Of a DNA stretch of 64,000 bases, positions 22,605-34,500 are shown in pieces; the first letter of the stretch is position 1; each line of letters opens with the position of its first letter. The notes below the pieces were generated by a model, which worked only from the letters and a program-made list of their open reading frames with translations, had not been told where the DNA came from and ran no database searches. A program made the position numbers and the translations under genes. The stretch covers positions 1-64,000 of the forward strand of contig WHVA01000132.1 in assembly GCA_015179125.1 (NCBI GenBank), in the 5' to 3' direction. The stretch is from Gautieria morchelliformis. Its lineage: Eukaryota > Basidiomycota > Agaricomycetes > Gomphales > Gomphaceae.

Positions 22605-22870
22605 TACCCGGTTTTTGGTGGATGGTCCACCATCGGTTGACAGACACTCCACCGGTCCGATGGTGGACCATCCACCAAAAATCCCTCATGGTAAGTCCAC
22701 CGGGCGCTCAGGGGTCCATGTCCCCTAACCACTCACAGTACATGGACTATCCACTCACAGCAAAGCCGTTTTTTTCGTGGATTTTATATCCATATGCATA
22801 TCAAGAGGAGCATCCCAACATGCTGTCAATTGTTTCTCCACCGGCATGCTGGTGGATTCTCCCATATCTG
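22605..22870. repeat. Left subterminal repeats of the CACTA element
   Basis: Clustered direct and inverted copies of GGTGGA / TCCACC words, for example GGTGGATGGTCCACCATCGG and TCCACCGGTCCGATGGTGGA. In related elements such sites bind the transposase. Confidence 0.75.
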
Positions 22871-23249
22871 GGACATAGAGGTTCCTAGTTATATATAAAG
22901 GGTTATCCACTAAAATATATGTTCATACTCCACTCAAAGTTCAATATGAATTCCACTAAATTGGCACAAGGATTAACCATTCAAGATGAAGGGACTAAGG
23001 ACGGGTAGGAAAAAAAGCACAATTTATAATCCTGTGAATCTTGCAGACCAACTCATATCACAGTAACTAGGTAATGAATTAATACACGCTAAACGTTATG
23101 GAGAGAAGTAACTTACAGTTTTATTTGTTTGCTATGTTTCTTACATTAAGTATGAGACGACTAACTTAGAGGTTTATGCCTGTTGCAGTCAGTTTAATTA
23201 GATTAGAGGACATAGATATATGAGCACACAGGAAAATAGTACAGTACAT

Positions 23250-23336
23250 GGCTTGAGCATGATTCGAACGCGGGTGTTGTTGCAACACCGATTAGTCACC
23301 CACCTGAGCGCGTAAACCACTGCACCACAGGAACCA
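23250..23336 (-). other. tRNA-like (pseudo-tRNA or SINE-head) sequence inside the CACTA element
   Basis: Read on the minus strand it has an A-box-like TGGTGCAGTGG and, about 45 nt on, a B-box-like GTTCGAATC. A perfect 7-bp hairpin (GGTGTTG-CAA-CAACACC) sits where a long variable arm would be in a class II tRNA such as tRNA-Ser or tRNA-Leu. The acceptor, anticodon and T stems pair poorly, so a working tRNA is unlikely. Confidence 0.55.
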
Positions 23337-23900
23337 TTGCAAACACATGGTATAGGTTAGCAATAGGTGCACAGCACGGATTACTGTAATATTGCTTGGC
23401 TCGTTCGAGGGTGGGCACCACACCGTGGAGACTTACCATTAGCGGACTGTTCTGGTGATGTAGTGTAATTGTTAGTAATGTAATTATTAGCTAGGTAGCT
23501 AAATCATGTGAGCTTGTATACGGAGCGTGTCACCGATTAGTATGTATGGACGTATCTTTATGCTCACGGCAGTGGTTACAACGGACATTACAAGTAATCG
23601 CAGAAGTCGAATCTCTTCTTTCAGTAGCATTAGTTCTTTTGTGGCATCATCGTTCGGCGTTTTGGGGGGATGTCTCTAGCTTTCTCTGTGAATTTAGAAC
23701 TAACTGTGGCTGTTCTAGCTTTAGCAGGGAGGCGTTTGGCTTGCTTCTTATGCGGGGCCATAGTCGTCAAGCTAGAGCAAGGACACAGTCGTACTAGGTT
23801 GTAGTCTGTGAGGAATAAACCCGGCGTGCGTGCCATGGTCACGTGATTGGATCTGTGCTTGTGTCTGCAATCTTGCTTCAATCCTGCTGCGCACTGGACG

Positions 23901-26900
23901 ATGCCTCTATGTACGTGTGGGTGTGAGAAACAGTTATCCCAACGACAGATTCGGTGACATCTCAAGGACAGGCCTTCCCCATCTTTCACCGAACAAGTGC
24001 AGTTGGCTATAAACAGTGATTCTTCGTCTTTTGATCCGATATCTGCATCTCACATTATTGACTCTGACGTGCAACATGAGAACCACAAAACCACTCTCCA
24101 TAATAGTCTCCACCATTCTCTTTACCCTGACGCACTGCCTCTGCCCACGGTAGGCAGCGAACTCATCAAAATCCAAGACAATGATGATATTAATGCCGTG
24201 AGCTGCGATATCGAACCGGTTGAGGGTCTGCGTGTGCGAGTGTCTAATCACACAGCACCCCAGTGGGATTGGGCTGATTATCAAGTGACTGCTGGTGATG
24301 ATGTCGATGGTGTCAATACGCTGGTGGAATCGCCTGATGAGAGTGAACTTCCCTGGGATGAACCAGACCATTTAGACACTGGATTATCAGCAGAGGAGGT
24401 TATTCTTGTGTTGGAACGCGAAATGCACAAAGATCAGGAACGAGAGGCGGAAGAATCACGTATGTTTATTTATTGTCAACATACCTCTCGTCTCATTGAA
24501 TTTGGTAACATAGAGCTCTGCAACCTTACACAGCCAGACATGGACAACATCAAAATGTTTGGGTTACGATTAGAGGCGAACATATCGCGGCGCTGTTCCT
24601 CGTTGTTCCGTCGTGCATACCACGACCGTATCGACCTCGATACATTCTACCTGATGCATCGCAGAATCGCGATCCTCGCGGGTATCAAACCAGTGATCCT
24701 TGACTGCTGCCCTAATTCATGTTGCGCTTTCAGACGCGAATTTCTAAACGACGATATATGCAGCTTTTGCAAGGAGTCCAGGCATGACGAGTCTAACCCC
24801 CCCCAGGCACAGTTTGAGTATCTCCCGGTTATACCTCGACTGCAAGCTTTCCTCCACAACCCTGCCATGATTGAGAAATTACAATATTGTGTGAACTGCG
24901 TGCACACTCCTGGTGAATACATCGACATATTCGATGGGTCTCACTACAGGGACCTCTTGGAATCTTATGTGGAAGTCGATGGTGTGCATCTCCCTCACTG
25001 ACATTTTGAAAGTCCCCATGATATCGCACTGGGATTGTTATCAGACGGCGTTGAGGTTTTCAAAAACATTCGCGGCGGCTGCGCAACTGCTTGGCCTTTC
25101 CTGGTCGAAGTATATAACTTGGACCCTGAAATCCGTATTATGTTGAAGTATCTCATGCCCCTCGGAATCGTACATGGTCCTCACCCCCCCAAAGACCACA
25201 ACTCGTTCCTTGACCTCTTTTATCTGGAGATGTGCCTGCTAGCCTACGGGGTCCCTTCGTATCATGCACTAGAGCGTGCTAAGGTCATGCTTCGCGCGTA
25301 CCTGATTACCAAAATAGCTGACATGCAAGCTCTCAAAGTCAATCAATACATCAGGGGAGCAAACGCATTCTCCCCATGCCGAGCCTGTCGAATACAGGGA
25401 TGTCGCGACCCTGACCATGATAACCCGTCTCATTACTATTACCCATTGACAGCACCTCCCGGCGCAATCCGAATGGATGGATCTCCTGGCATCGATTGGG
25501 ATCCATACTCGCTTCCCCTGCGAACTGCTGAAAGTTACAGGCAATCCCTCGAATACATAGAATCAGGCACAGACAAGAAGGAGCGGGAACGTCGTGCCAT
25601 GACGCAAGGACTCAACGGCGAATCAATTCTGGTCAATCTACCTGGCTTCGACCATGCCTTGAGCGTTCCCCACGACTTCATGCATCTTATGGAAGAGAAT
25701 GTCAAAAAGTATCTGGTGGATCTTTGGACAGGTCGGTTCAAGGGACTGGACACAGGTAATGAAAATTATGAGATTGATCCAGCGCATTGGGTTCTCGTTG
25801 GAGAAGAAACGACTGCTGCTACTGCCACAATTCCCGCCGCGTTTGTTCGCACCATCCCAAACATTGCCAATGAACGTCACCTCTTTACTGCAGAGACCTG
25901 GTCGTTTTGGTTTATATATATGGCACCATATCTCCTTGAAGGCCGACTTGCTCCCAAGTACTACAAGCATTTGATGCTCCTGGTGGAAATCTGCAAAATT
26001 TGCTTGCAGTTTGTTATCACCGATGCGGAAATCGACAACCTTGAGGGCAAGATTATTCATTGGATTCGCAAATATGAAAAGTACGTTGTATACTCTATTC
26101 TGGATTATCTATGCCTGAACATCTACTGCTATGGAGGTACTACTATCAATATAAAAAGGAGCGATTGTCAACATGCACATCGTGTATCCACGCGCTCTTG
26201 CATATACCTGACGATATCCGACGGAATGAACGTGGGTGTACCCGCTTGAGAGATACTGCGGGACTCTTCTGTCAAATCACGTTCCAAGCCATACACTGCC
26301 CTCAGCCAACGCATGATCCATAAGAGCCAGATCGCGTAAATCGAGCACAAGTACAACTTATCACGAGAGCTCGACTTTTCTGACAACATATCTGATATCA
26401 GCACTAAGGAGAAGATTTACCCTGAATGTGTGTGACATCTTCATGTATCCATCATGTTCATGCTACACAATTGCACAGATCCTTTGAGCATTCTTCGTTT
26501 CCCCCGAATCCGCGAGTTCAAGCCTGATGCTGCTCTGCGGCGTAAGACCGCCGCTCATCTTGCCACCCAATTTCTGAAACCACCGACCTTCATTGAACCC
26601 CGGCTCCCAGAGTTTTTCGAATCCTGGGGCAAAGTCCGCATTGCGAACGGCGGTGACTGCATCCGTACAGCCAAAACCGCGGCAAATCGGTCAGGTCGTG
26701 ACACATCATTCGTCCGGGTAAGTCAGTGGTACTGCAGATAGTACGTGTACTGAGATGTCAGTCACTAGTATGATCTACAGGTGGATATTCACGCGCACCA
26801 TCGCAACCGCCCACCAGTCTTCGAGACTCGGTGTTTCTATGGCCAGCTCCACATGATCCTCACCTTCATATTACCTGATCACAAGATGTTTGGAGCACAG

Positions 26901-27149
26901 CCGTCACGTCGATTACTAGCAGTCGTCCAGAGCTGCGATACAGACGGGAGTGATGCGACGCTCGCGCCTGTGACGTACAGGAAGATGCGCACATCAATGC
27001 AGGTCATCGAACTTACCGCCATCAGTTGCGTAATAGGCCGGGTCCCTATTGGGACGACTAATATGTGGGGTATCATTGACAGGAGCAATGGTATAGCCCG
27101 GCCTTCTTTTATTGAAGACCCAGGATTGATAGAAGAGATGGACATGTAA
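23901..27149 (+). pseudogene. Plavaka/Tnp2-like transposase, decayed
   Basis: It starts MPLCTCGCEKQLSQRQIR, a small Cys/His N-terminal motif, then meets TGA at 23955. The frame continues through conserved blocks (YRDLLESYVEVDG, the CRACRIQGC zinc-ligand set, PHDFMHLMEENVKKYLVDLW) with further stops at 24999 (TGA), 26337 (TAA) and 26433 (TGA), all in one reading frame. A GT-AG intron lies at about 26080-26136 and another at about 26719-26781. Between about 26215 and 26280 conserved peptide (TWVYPLERYCGTLL) appears in shifted frames. The final exon ends ...IEDPGLIEEMDM at 27149. It would have cut and moved the element. Confidence 0.85.
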
Positions 27150-27329
27150 TTACCTTTCAGTTAGTGCTATTCATGGCTTTTTAAAGGATAATCCACCTAA
27201 TTTAGAAGGATACTCCACTATGGTGTCTATGGTTTATCCATTGAAAATGATTGGAGATCCACATATAACTAATTGACCGGCCATTTATATTTTTCATGGA
27301 TTATCTAGTGACTACATACATGGTGATAC

Positions 27330-27522
27330 CATTATAATATGCCGGATCCTCCACCGGCGCTGCTGTTGGAAAACCCCTTTGCGGTTTTAAGGGATTCTCC
27401 TTCAGCCTGGCAAAAATTGATCCACCTAAGGGATCGGTGGATGAATCGGTGGATGCAACTCCGGTGGAAACTCCACCGGCCGACAATACCTGGTGGATTT
27501 TCCACCGGAGTTTGGTGGAGTC
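27330..27522. repeat. Right subterminal repeats of the CACTA element
   Basis: At least six TCCACCGG/CCGGTGGA-type words in 190 bp, for example ACTCCACCGGCC and TTTCCACCGGAG, ending at the right terminal repeat 27523-27535. Confidence 0.75.
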
Positions 27523-27768
27523 TTTTCCCGCAGTGCAAAGCGGACTAAATTAGTCGATGTTCGTACGGAAATACACTACGGTATGAGCCTATATGCGGGG
27601 GTGATGAGGCGATCAGAGAGTATGCCCATTGAGTTACAAATGGTACATGCAGTGAAAACACTGTTGATCAGGATGGTATGTATGGGCTGCCGTGATACAA
27701 GCAAAGGAATTATGATGATACAGCCCATATATTCAATCGCCTCGTCTACAGACACCCATTCATAATGC

Positions 27769-29933
27769 TCACAGCGATTTTTCCTCCTGAAGAATAAGAC
27801 TCTTCGCAGCGTTCGATCGCGGAGATATCGTGCATTTGAATGCCATGGGAGGGCTGAAAGTTCATTGATATATGAATATCTGTGGACCTCGAGACTTGAT
27901 TCACTCACGACATAAACCCAGGTTCGAAAGTGGCCTGTGCAGGAAGGTCCCTGCCGCTGCTGTCTTTTGAAGGGGTAATATCGAAGACGCTCAAAATCGA
28001 AGCCACGGTGATATATATGGTGCTTTGCGCGAAGTATCGACCAGGGCATATTCTATCCCGGGCCTAGGGTGAATATAACGTACACACTTCAAACAAGCCG
28101 TAGGCAAGACTATTACCTTCGACCGTATCCAAATGCGATATTCGGATCCTTTAGGTCCGGGTCAAGAAAGCGCTCGGGCTGGAACTTGTCAGTGTCTACG
28201 CCATATTTAGTTTCGTCCTGAAGAATGTGCCTTCCAGGCCATGTGAGTGTCCTAATTCAACAGGAATCCACTATTTGCTCACCATGTATTTCCGATCACA
28301 ATCGTTCCCGCAGGTATGAAATAGCCGTCAAAGACATCGTCTTGGGTGACACGGTGTGCTGCGCCGATAGGGAATGAAGGATGCCAACGTAGAATCTCTT
28401 TGCAAAGGGCGTTGATGTAGGGTAGGCTCTTACGGTCTTCATATTCTGGAAGCCGACTTGACCCCACTACTCCATCCAGCTCCGCCTGTGCCTTTCGCTG
28501 AGCTTCAGGGAAAAGAAGCATAGCCAAAAAGAAAATACGGAGTGCTGCCAACGTCTGTACGCATCTGCCATAAGCTCAGGTGGACCCCACTGACAGAGAA
28601 CACTACGAAGCACGTGCCGTATCTGTTCCTCCCCCGAAGCAGGTGGATGCAGCTGCTCGTATGATGTCCTCTTGCTCAGGCGGCGCATCACCTTTGATTT
28701 CTTCCAATAGCGACGAAGTGAAAGAAGACTCTGCGACTCCAGAATTCTAGAATTTCTTAGCATGAGAACGACTGTAACCACTACTGAACTCACGAGAGCC
28801 TGCTTAACCGCTTCAAACGGTGCTTCGTTCATATCTGATGCGACTTTGCGCACAAGCCTAGCCTTTTTTTGAAATTCTGCTCCAGGAAACCACTCCGGAA
28901 CATATTTCACTGAGGCAACCACCTTCATGAGATTTAAACTTAAGGGATAGTATGGGTGAGGGTGACGCACATATGGGGATCATATCGACGAGGAATAACC
29001 CAGGGAATCCCGTTAATCCCGTTAAGGCGGCGGAGAGGAGACTAGTAGTCTTCTCGGCAGTGGCAATGTAAAGTTCTTGTCTAGGAAGCATTGATCCATA
29101 CACAACCTATGAGGTGAGTTGAATGACCTATATCAAAATGAAACGTTGTGCTAAAGTGCCCATAACATACTTCCATGATGATCGCGCCGGTAGTATGTCG
29201 TGCGTGCTCAGTTACGAGATCGGGTGTCTCGTAGAGTCGTCGAAGTAACTCCCTATTGTTAAATAAACATGTATGCCTTGCGTAAAGCAAGGTAAAATAT
29301 GAACCGTGTATGTCTGAGTTGAACGGGCTGGTATTCGGTCGCGGCAGCTGGATGAAATTTCTGATGAATGACCCTGCGGTGGCGACGCCATTTGTCCCCG
29401 TAGGGCATAAAGGTCACAATCCAATCCAATCCCATTCTAGGCCCTGGTTAGATTCACGAAAATTCACCAAAGTCAACACCTACAATTTGCTAGCCACTGG
29501 AAACCTGAATCGGTCGGAATAAATCGTGGATCGCTTTTCGAACAGCTCGTAAGCGACATGTGCAGAGCTAATGATCACCATGGATTGCCCCAAAATGTTA
29601 AGATAGACCAGATCGCCTAAGAACATGAAGCATTAAAATAACGGGTGGATCTGGTAGAGCACGATCACCCACCATAAGCCCTCGCCCATTGTGAGAAGGT
29701 AACCCACATCTGCTGTGTAGGCATGTCAAATACGTTCCCTATGATCAACTTTCTTGGAGGTCCCGGCGGAAGGCGTAAACCTACATGGCGAGTCGGGACG
29801 GTGAGACCAAACACATGAAGTATGACGAGACTCCTAAATATTTACCTCTGGGAATGGACCGCCGAAGAAGTAATCGATGTACCACCAGACACACTACTAC
29901 AAGGATACATGACTGGAACAGAACACCAGTCAT
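27769..29933 (-). CDS. Cytochrome P450 monooxygenase (fungal CYP, microsomal)
   Basis: Starts about 29933 with a membrane anchor (FQSCILVVVCLVVHRLLL), then the proline hinge LPPGPPRKLIIGNVFDMP. Many introns follow (about 50-70 bp each). Visible landmarks in order: the C-helix region WRRHRRVIHQKFHPAA; the I-helix near 28650 reading AAASTCFGGGTDT; the K-helix E-x-x-R in CKEILRWHPSFPIGAAHR; the PERF-type segment FQPERFLDPDLKDPNIAFGYGRR; then, across an intron, ICPGRYFAQS. The last two give the heme loop F-G-x-G-R-x-C-x-G with the thiolate Cys. It ends at TGA 27769. An in-frame upstream ATG at 30101 could lengthen the N-terminus. The substrate is unknown; the CYP subfamily cannot be set from sequence alone. 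Confidence 0.88.
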
Positions 29934-31595
29934 GAGCAAAGCAAAATGAAGACTGACGTCAATTAGATACAGAGAGCCTCCACCCTTTATTAGAAGATTT
30001 GAGGTTGCATGATCGACACCGTAGACTCCATTAGCCGCTACAAGCCATGCTTTCATTGGCTGATCTCGGAATTCACTGGTATCAATGGAGGTCGGAATCA
30101 TCGGACTTGGAGGTGGTGGGACATTAGTGGCTATTACAGTAATTCATCTACGCCATAAGAAGGTCCGGCATACAAGACCGGCATATAGCGAAAGTTACGA
30201 ACATGCCACCCAGCTTCTGGGCGGTTTGCAGACTCGACTAGAAGGTCTACAAGGACAAGTCATGTCTTGTTAGGGGCAGAGAAATGAAGAAGATGTATTC
30301 TATTATCCCTTCAATGATTTTATCGGACTTACTTCGGTAGTGATGTAGACGTCGTCTCGTTTAAATGTTGATGACCGGGCTATTGAGAGCTGAAATGTGC
30401 CCAGCATCGCCCTACCTAATAAGGGCCGACCTTCCCGATGTCCAGGATTGGATGTATATAAATTGGGACTGTCCCACAGTAAACCCTACGGGAGATTCTC
30501 AGCACGTGCCATCGATTAGAAGTAGTCTTACCAGCAGACCTACACGTCTTTGAAAGCAAAACTCTAGCTCCCAGATATCGACGGAATAAATGAGTGAATA
30601 ACTTGAGGATTATTAATGTAAGCAGAAGTGAGTGAGAGAACGAACCAGTGTTTCGATGGGGTAACTAGTGACGGGATAATCCCCTCCATCCACTCATTAT
30701 GTTAGATAAATCATTGATTGAAGGATCAACCGACTTACCATGCATATCATTTATCCTCGTAGATCTGGGCGTGGCCCTGAAAATGTGATCGAGTTATGTT
30801 CTGGAGAGGCATGAACGGGTTGTCGAGGATCATAGATCCCTATCATAAACCATGGCCGCAAGTAACAAATGACCCACCTAAGTTGTGCCCACCCATTCGC
30901 GCGTGCCAAACAGTTTTGGAGAATATTCGATTTCGCGGGCGGGATGAAAGCGAAACACCTGCCGTGGAGTAGCTATGAGAGTAGGTCGTCAATGGACATA
31001 AGGCATAAGGGTTGTGAGGCCTGCCTGCAGGAATTTTCAGCAGTCAAAGTCGAGAACTATTTGACAGATATTGTTAACCGAATATCCGATCAAAGAATCT
31101 CAAGCCTCACCTTTAGCCCCGTCCTGACTTTGTTCCAGTAAAACAGACATTGGGCGAGAACATTGTATTCCCAGCTGCACCAAAGTATCAAAGTGATGTC
31201 TATTGTCGGGTAAGCACTCCCCTGATGTTTGCCGCATACAAGTGTCGTTGGAGTCATTGACAGAAAAGAGTCTAACGACCGGAACAAGAGGGGATAACAC
31301 CATATTGACCACGCATCACAAATAGAGGCCTGGGAGGGAAAGCACCATTCTCCACATAATACATTTGAAGTTCTATTTCGTCCTGTGATCCTCATGTTTG
31401 GTAGAAATAACAATCCAAGCCAGACAATCATGGTAAGAAAAGAAGAAATACCTTATGTCACTCGATTCGTTCGGGCTCCTGTATTCAAACTCACACGCAT
31501 GTCTAAACCTGTTGGGGCTTCGCATCAATCCCGGGAGAGACTTAGAAGTCGTAGCACCAGGTCAACAGCCAGAAACAATTAGAGACAGTATATTA
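29934..31595. other. Intergenic, about 1.66 kb, no supported gene
   Basis: The first part must hold the P450 promoter. Short frames at 30085-30273 (+, starting with a Gly-rich MEVGIIGLGGGG), 30869-31141 (+) and 31090-31431 (-) carry no clear family signature. The minus-strand peptide DNPFMPLQNITRSHFQGHAQ near 30800 hints at a gene relic that I could not assign. Confidence 0.4.
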
Positions 31596-34500
31596 TTATT
31601 TGTCTGCGGCCCTCTTGTCCTTTCCGTCCGGTGGTACAATTAGCTGGAAGCAGTTGAGTGATTTTTTCCGTTAACAATCAAGAGAACCTCACCGATGTTA
31701 ACTCCCTAGCCGTCAAAGAATTCGAGAGTCGTTGCAATGGGGCATCCCCCTCTCCAAGCGTCGCATCAGCCATCTGCTGCTTGTCACGCTGAAGTTGAAG
31801 TATCCTTGTAGGGAGCAGCGTCAGCTTCGTAGGCATTTACATAATTCCGAACGGCCAGCCAGGAGAGTAAAACCCTTTGCATCAGAACTTACCTTTCTTC
31901 AATGGTACCCTTTATGATCAATCTCTTCACGTGCACTGGCTTGGCCTGCCCGATACGATGAGCACGGTCGTAGGCTTGGTTTTCAGCTGCCATATTCCAA
32001 GAAAGGTCAAGACTGTCCAGGAAATCAATTGTCAGTGATCGTTCAAGACAGCATCATCCAACATACTTGACAATCTACACCGCCATAGCTTTTAGTGAGC
32101 ATATCTATCTACCTACTATAGTGTAAACAGGGACGTACTCTGTTGGCACAGGTGAGATTTAACCCGACACTGCCGCTCTTGATACTGTGTACAGATATAT
32201 GAGTATATGATAACCGAAAATAATATCTAAGGCAAGCACGATATCAATATATATTTGGGACCCCCCATTTTCTTGAAACGAGAAATCGCCCTGTTAGTCG
32301 TGCAATAGGGATCAGCGAACGATACATAATACTGGAAAAGGACGAACTCGTCTCGCTCTTCGCGACCCATCCTAACAGACAGAATATAGGTTATCACGCC
32401 TGACTGAAGAGGGGGGCTTGCACACTTTCCGTCATATCTCAAGGCCGACATGCCGTGCTGCTCAAAGAGCCCTTCGACCACTGCATGACCGTCGGCACAG
32501 GTACAAACATTGGAACGGGGGACTCACAATCAAGCATTGAAGTCCCTGAAGTGACATGGAGGAGCGAGCGGTCGATGAGTACCTTTGCAGCGCTATCAAA
32601 TGAACGTCCCTACATTGTGAGTATATGATAACTTTGTCCATGGCGCTTTCCGTGTTATAGTCCCATGTTTTGAGCATATCAACAAGCGCAACCAACTTCG
32701 TACTTGGTGTCTGAGGGTTCTTCCACCTTTCTAAGTTTGTGATCGTTGATTCGCTTGGCGGAATAGTGGCTGTAGAGGCAGGGGTTTGGGATGGCATGGG
32801 GGTCGATGAAGTGGCCACTTTGCAGTGGCTCTGAAAAATACAACGGAAAGATGTGAGGAGTTAAGGTCAAAAAGGAAAAAGAAAAAAGGACAGGGATATT
32901 TCATTCTTACGTTATTATTGCTATGATCTCTCTTCCCTAAACTCGCCATCAATGATCCAGCATCTGGCAGGTCGTCGTCGTCGTCACTATCTACAAACCA
33001 GCTCTTTGTCTTCTGTTTCTCTGCCGCCATCATCTTCTTGTAACCTCCACCACCAAACACAAGTTCTTCCTGTGAAACCTCAAAAGCCGCACTCTTATAG
33101 GCTTTAGTGGGATCAATGAGCTTCTTGCACGTAGGACCTAAGGGAAATGCTGTCAGGATAGCAACGACAACAACAAGGATGAAACAAACTGACAGGGTCG
33201 TAAAGGCGTGTCGTCTTTGTCCAAATTATCACTATAACTGACAGTTAGATACGGGAGCACCCCGGGCGGCGCATCACCCACATATCTTTGTCATGCCTCA
33301 ACTCTGACTTCTCCAAATCGTCCAAACAATCTACGAGGATTAAGCCCAGGATACCATTTTCGACCATGAGATGACGTACCGGCACATGCCTCATGTCCAC
33401 ATGCAACAATCATAGCATTGCCGCTGAACACTGCAAGAACGCCATCAGGATCGCTTGGCATGTTTATACGTTACGGTGGCCCACCTTCCCGACATCCCCG
33501 ACACCACTCTTCATCATGGTTCGCGCCCACTTCGTCCCGTTTCATTGCCCGTTTGCGAAACTTGGCTTTCATCTGTGTGTGGCATGACACTCATTAACAT
33601 GAGGCAGGCTGGTCCAAACACGGAAACTCACCTCATCAACAAACTGCCTCCCCAACTCCCGTCGTGCTCGTGCAATCTCTTTGTCTTTCTCTACCTGTGG
33701 CATCTTCGTTGGATCATCGAGTGCATCTTCCAGGCCCTAGGGAAGATAATAGGCATGAATTAATTAAACAGTTTGGCTGCCCAAACGGAACGAGACATAC
33801 AAGCATCAGAATAGGATGGCCACAGACTTGTCTGAGGCGAAGAATTAGAACCTGTACAGAAACCGCATTACCGCCTAATCAACAATAACTGGGGAACTTT
33901 ATTAATACCAGGATGTACATATGGCTGAAGCAGGCAATCTGAGCAAGTGACGATAACGCGCAATGCCAGACACGTACTATTTATCCTCCAAACCCTTTGA
34001 TATAATCTCGCCGACGGTCTTCTCCACTTTGGCCGCCAAGTCGTCGTATATCTACATTGTAGAAGAAGTAAGGAACCACTATAAGCAGAACCACTGGCGT
34101 GAGTATATCATACCCTGCGCTCGCCATCGCTGAATTCGAGCTCGACGATCTCAGTCGTCTTTGGAGGGAGCTCTTCAAGGATAAACCGGCCGTCCTAAGG
34201 GACCTTCCGTTTCATTCAGGCTCCCAAGCATAGAGGGAATTATGACCGACTAGTTTACTTTTCTTGGTGCGTCTTAACATCAGCGGGTCAAGCCACTCGT
34301 TGGCCTTCTTAGCTAGAAACCCATTTCGAGGCAATAAGTCTGAAACCCATTGTAAAGACGTAAACATCACATACTAGCAGCCACAGGGTCCCTCTTCTCA
34401 ACGCGGCACTAAACCACAGTTCATGAGCTGCAAGGTACTAAACAATAGGACAGAAAATAAAACGTTACAATGTGTATGTTGAAGTGATCCCAGCTATAAT

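Larger units (their letters stand above)
22563..27535 (+). mobile_element. CACTA-type (Plavaka-like) DNA transposon, complete ends, dead transposase
   Basis: The left end is CACTGCGGGAACA and the reverse complement of the right end is CACTGCGGGAAAA, a terminal inverted repeat of about 13 bp. CAAA stands on both flanks (22559-22562 and 27536-27539) as a 4-bp target duplication. Many subterminal copies of TCCACCGG/CCGGTGGA occur within about 300 bp of the left end and 200 bp of the right end, as is typical of CACTA elements. The internal gene is a Tnp2/Plavaka-like transposase with several nonsense codons and frameshifts. A tRNA-like sequence lies inside near the left end. Confidence 0.92.

Noticed and set aside
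23250..23336. Functional tRNA-Ser gene
   Set aside because: Acceptor and T stems pair poorly and the anticodon loop reading (ACT) is not a normal eukaryotic tRNA-Ser; kept only as tRNA-like.
30085..30273. Possible NAD-binding protein starting MEVGIIGLGGGG
   Set aside because: Only 62 aa; the Gly-rich start alone is too little, there are no further Rossmann features, and it overlaps the P450 5' region.
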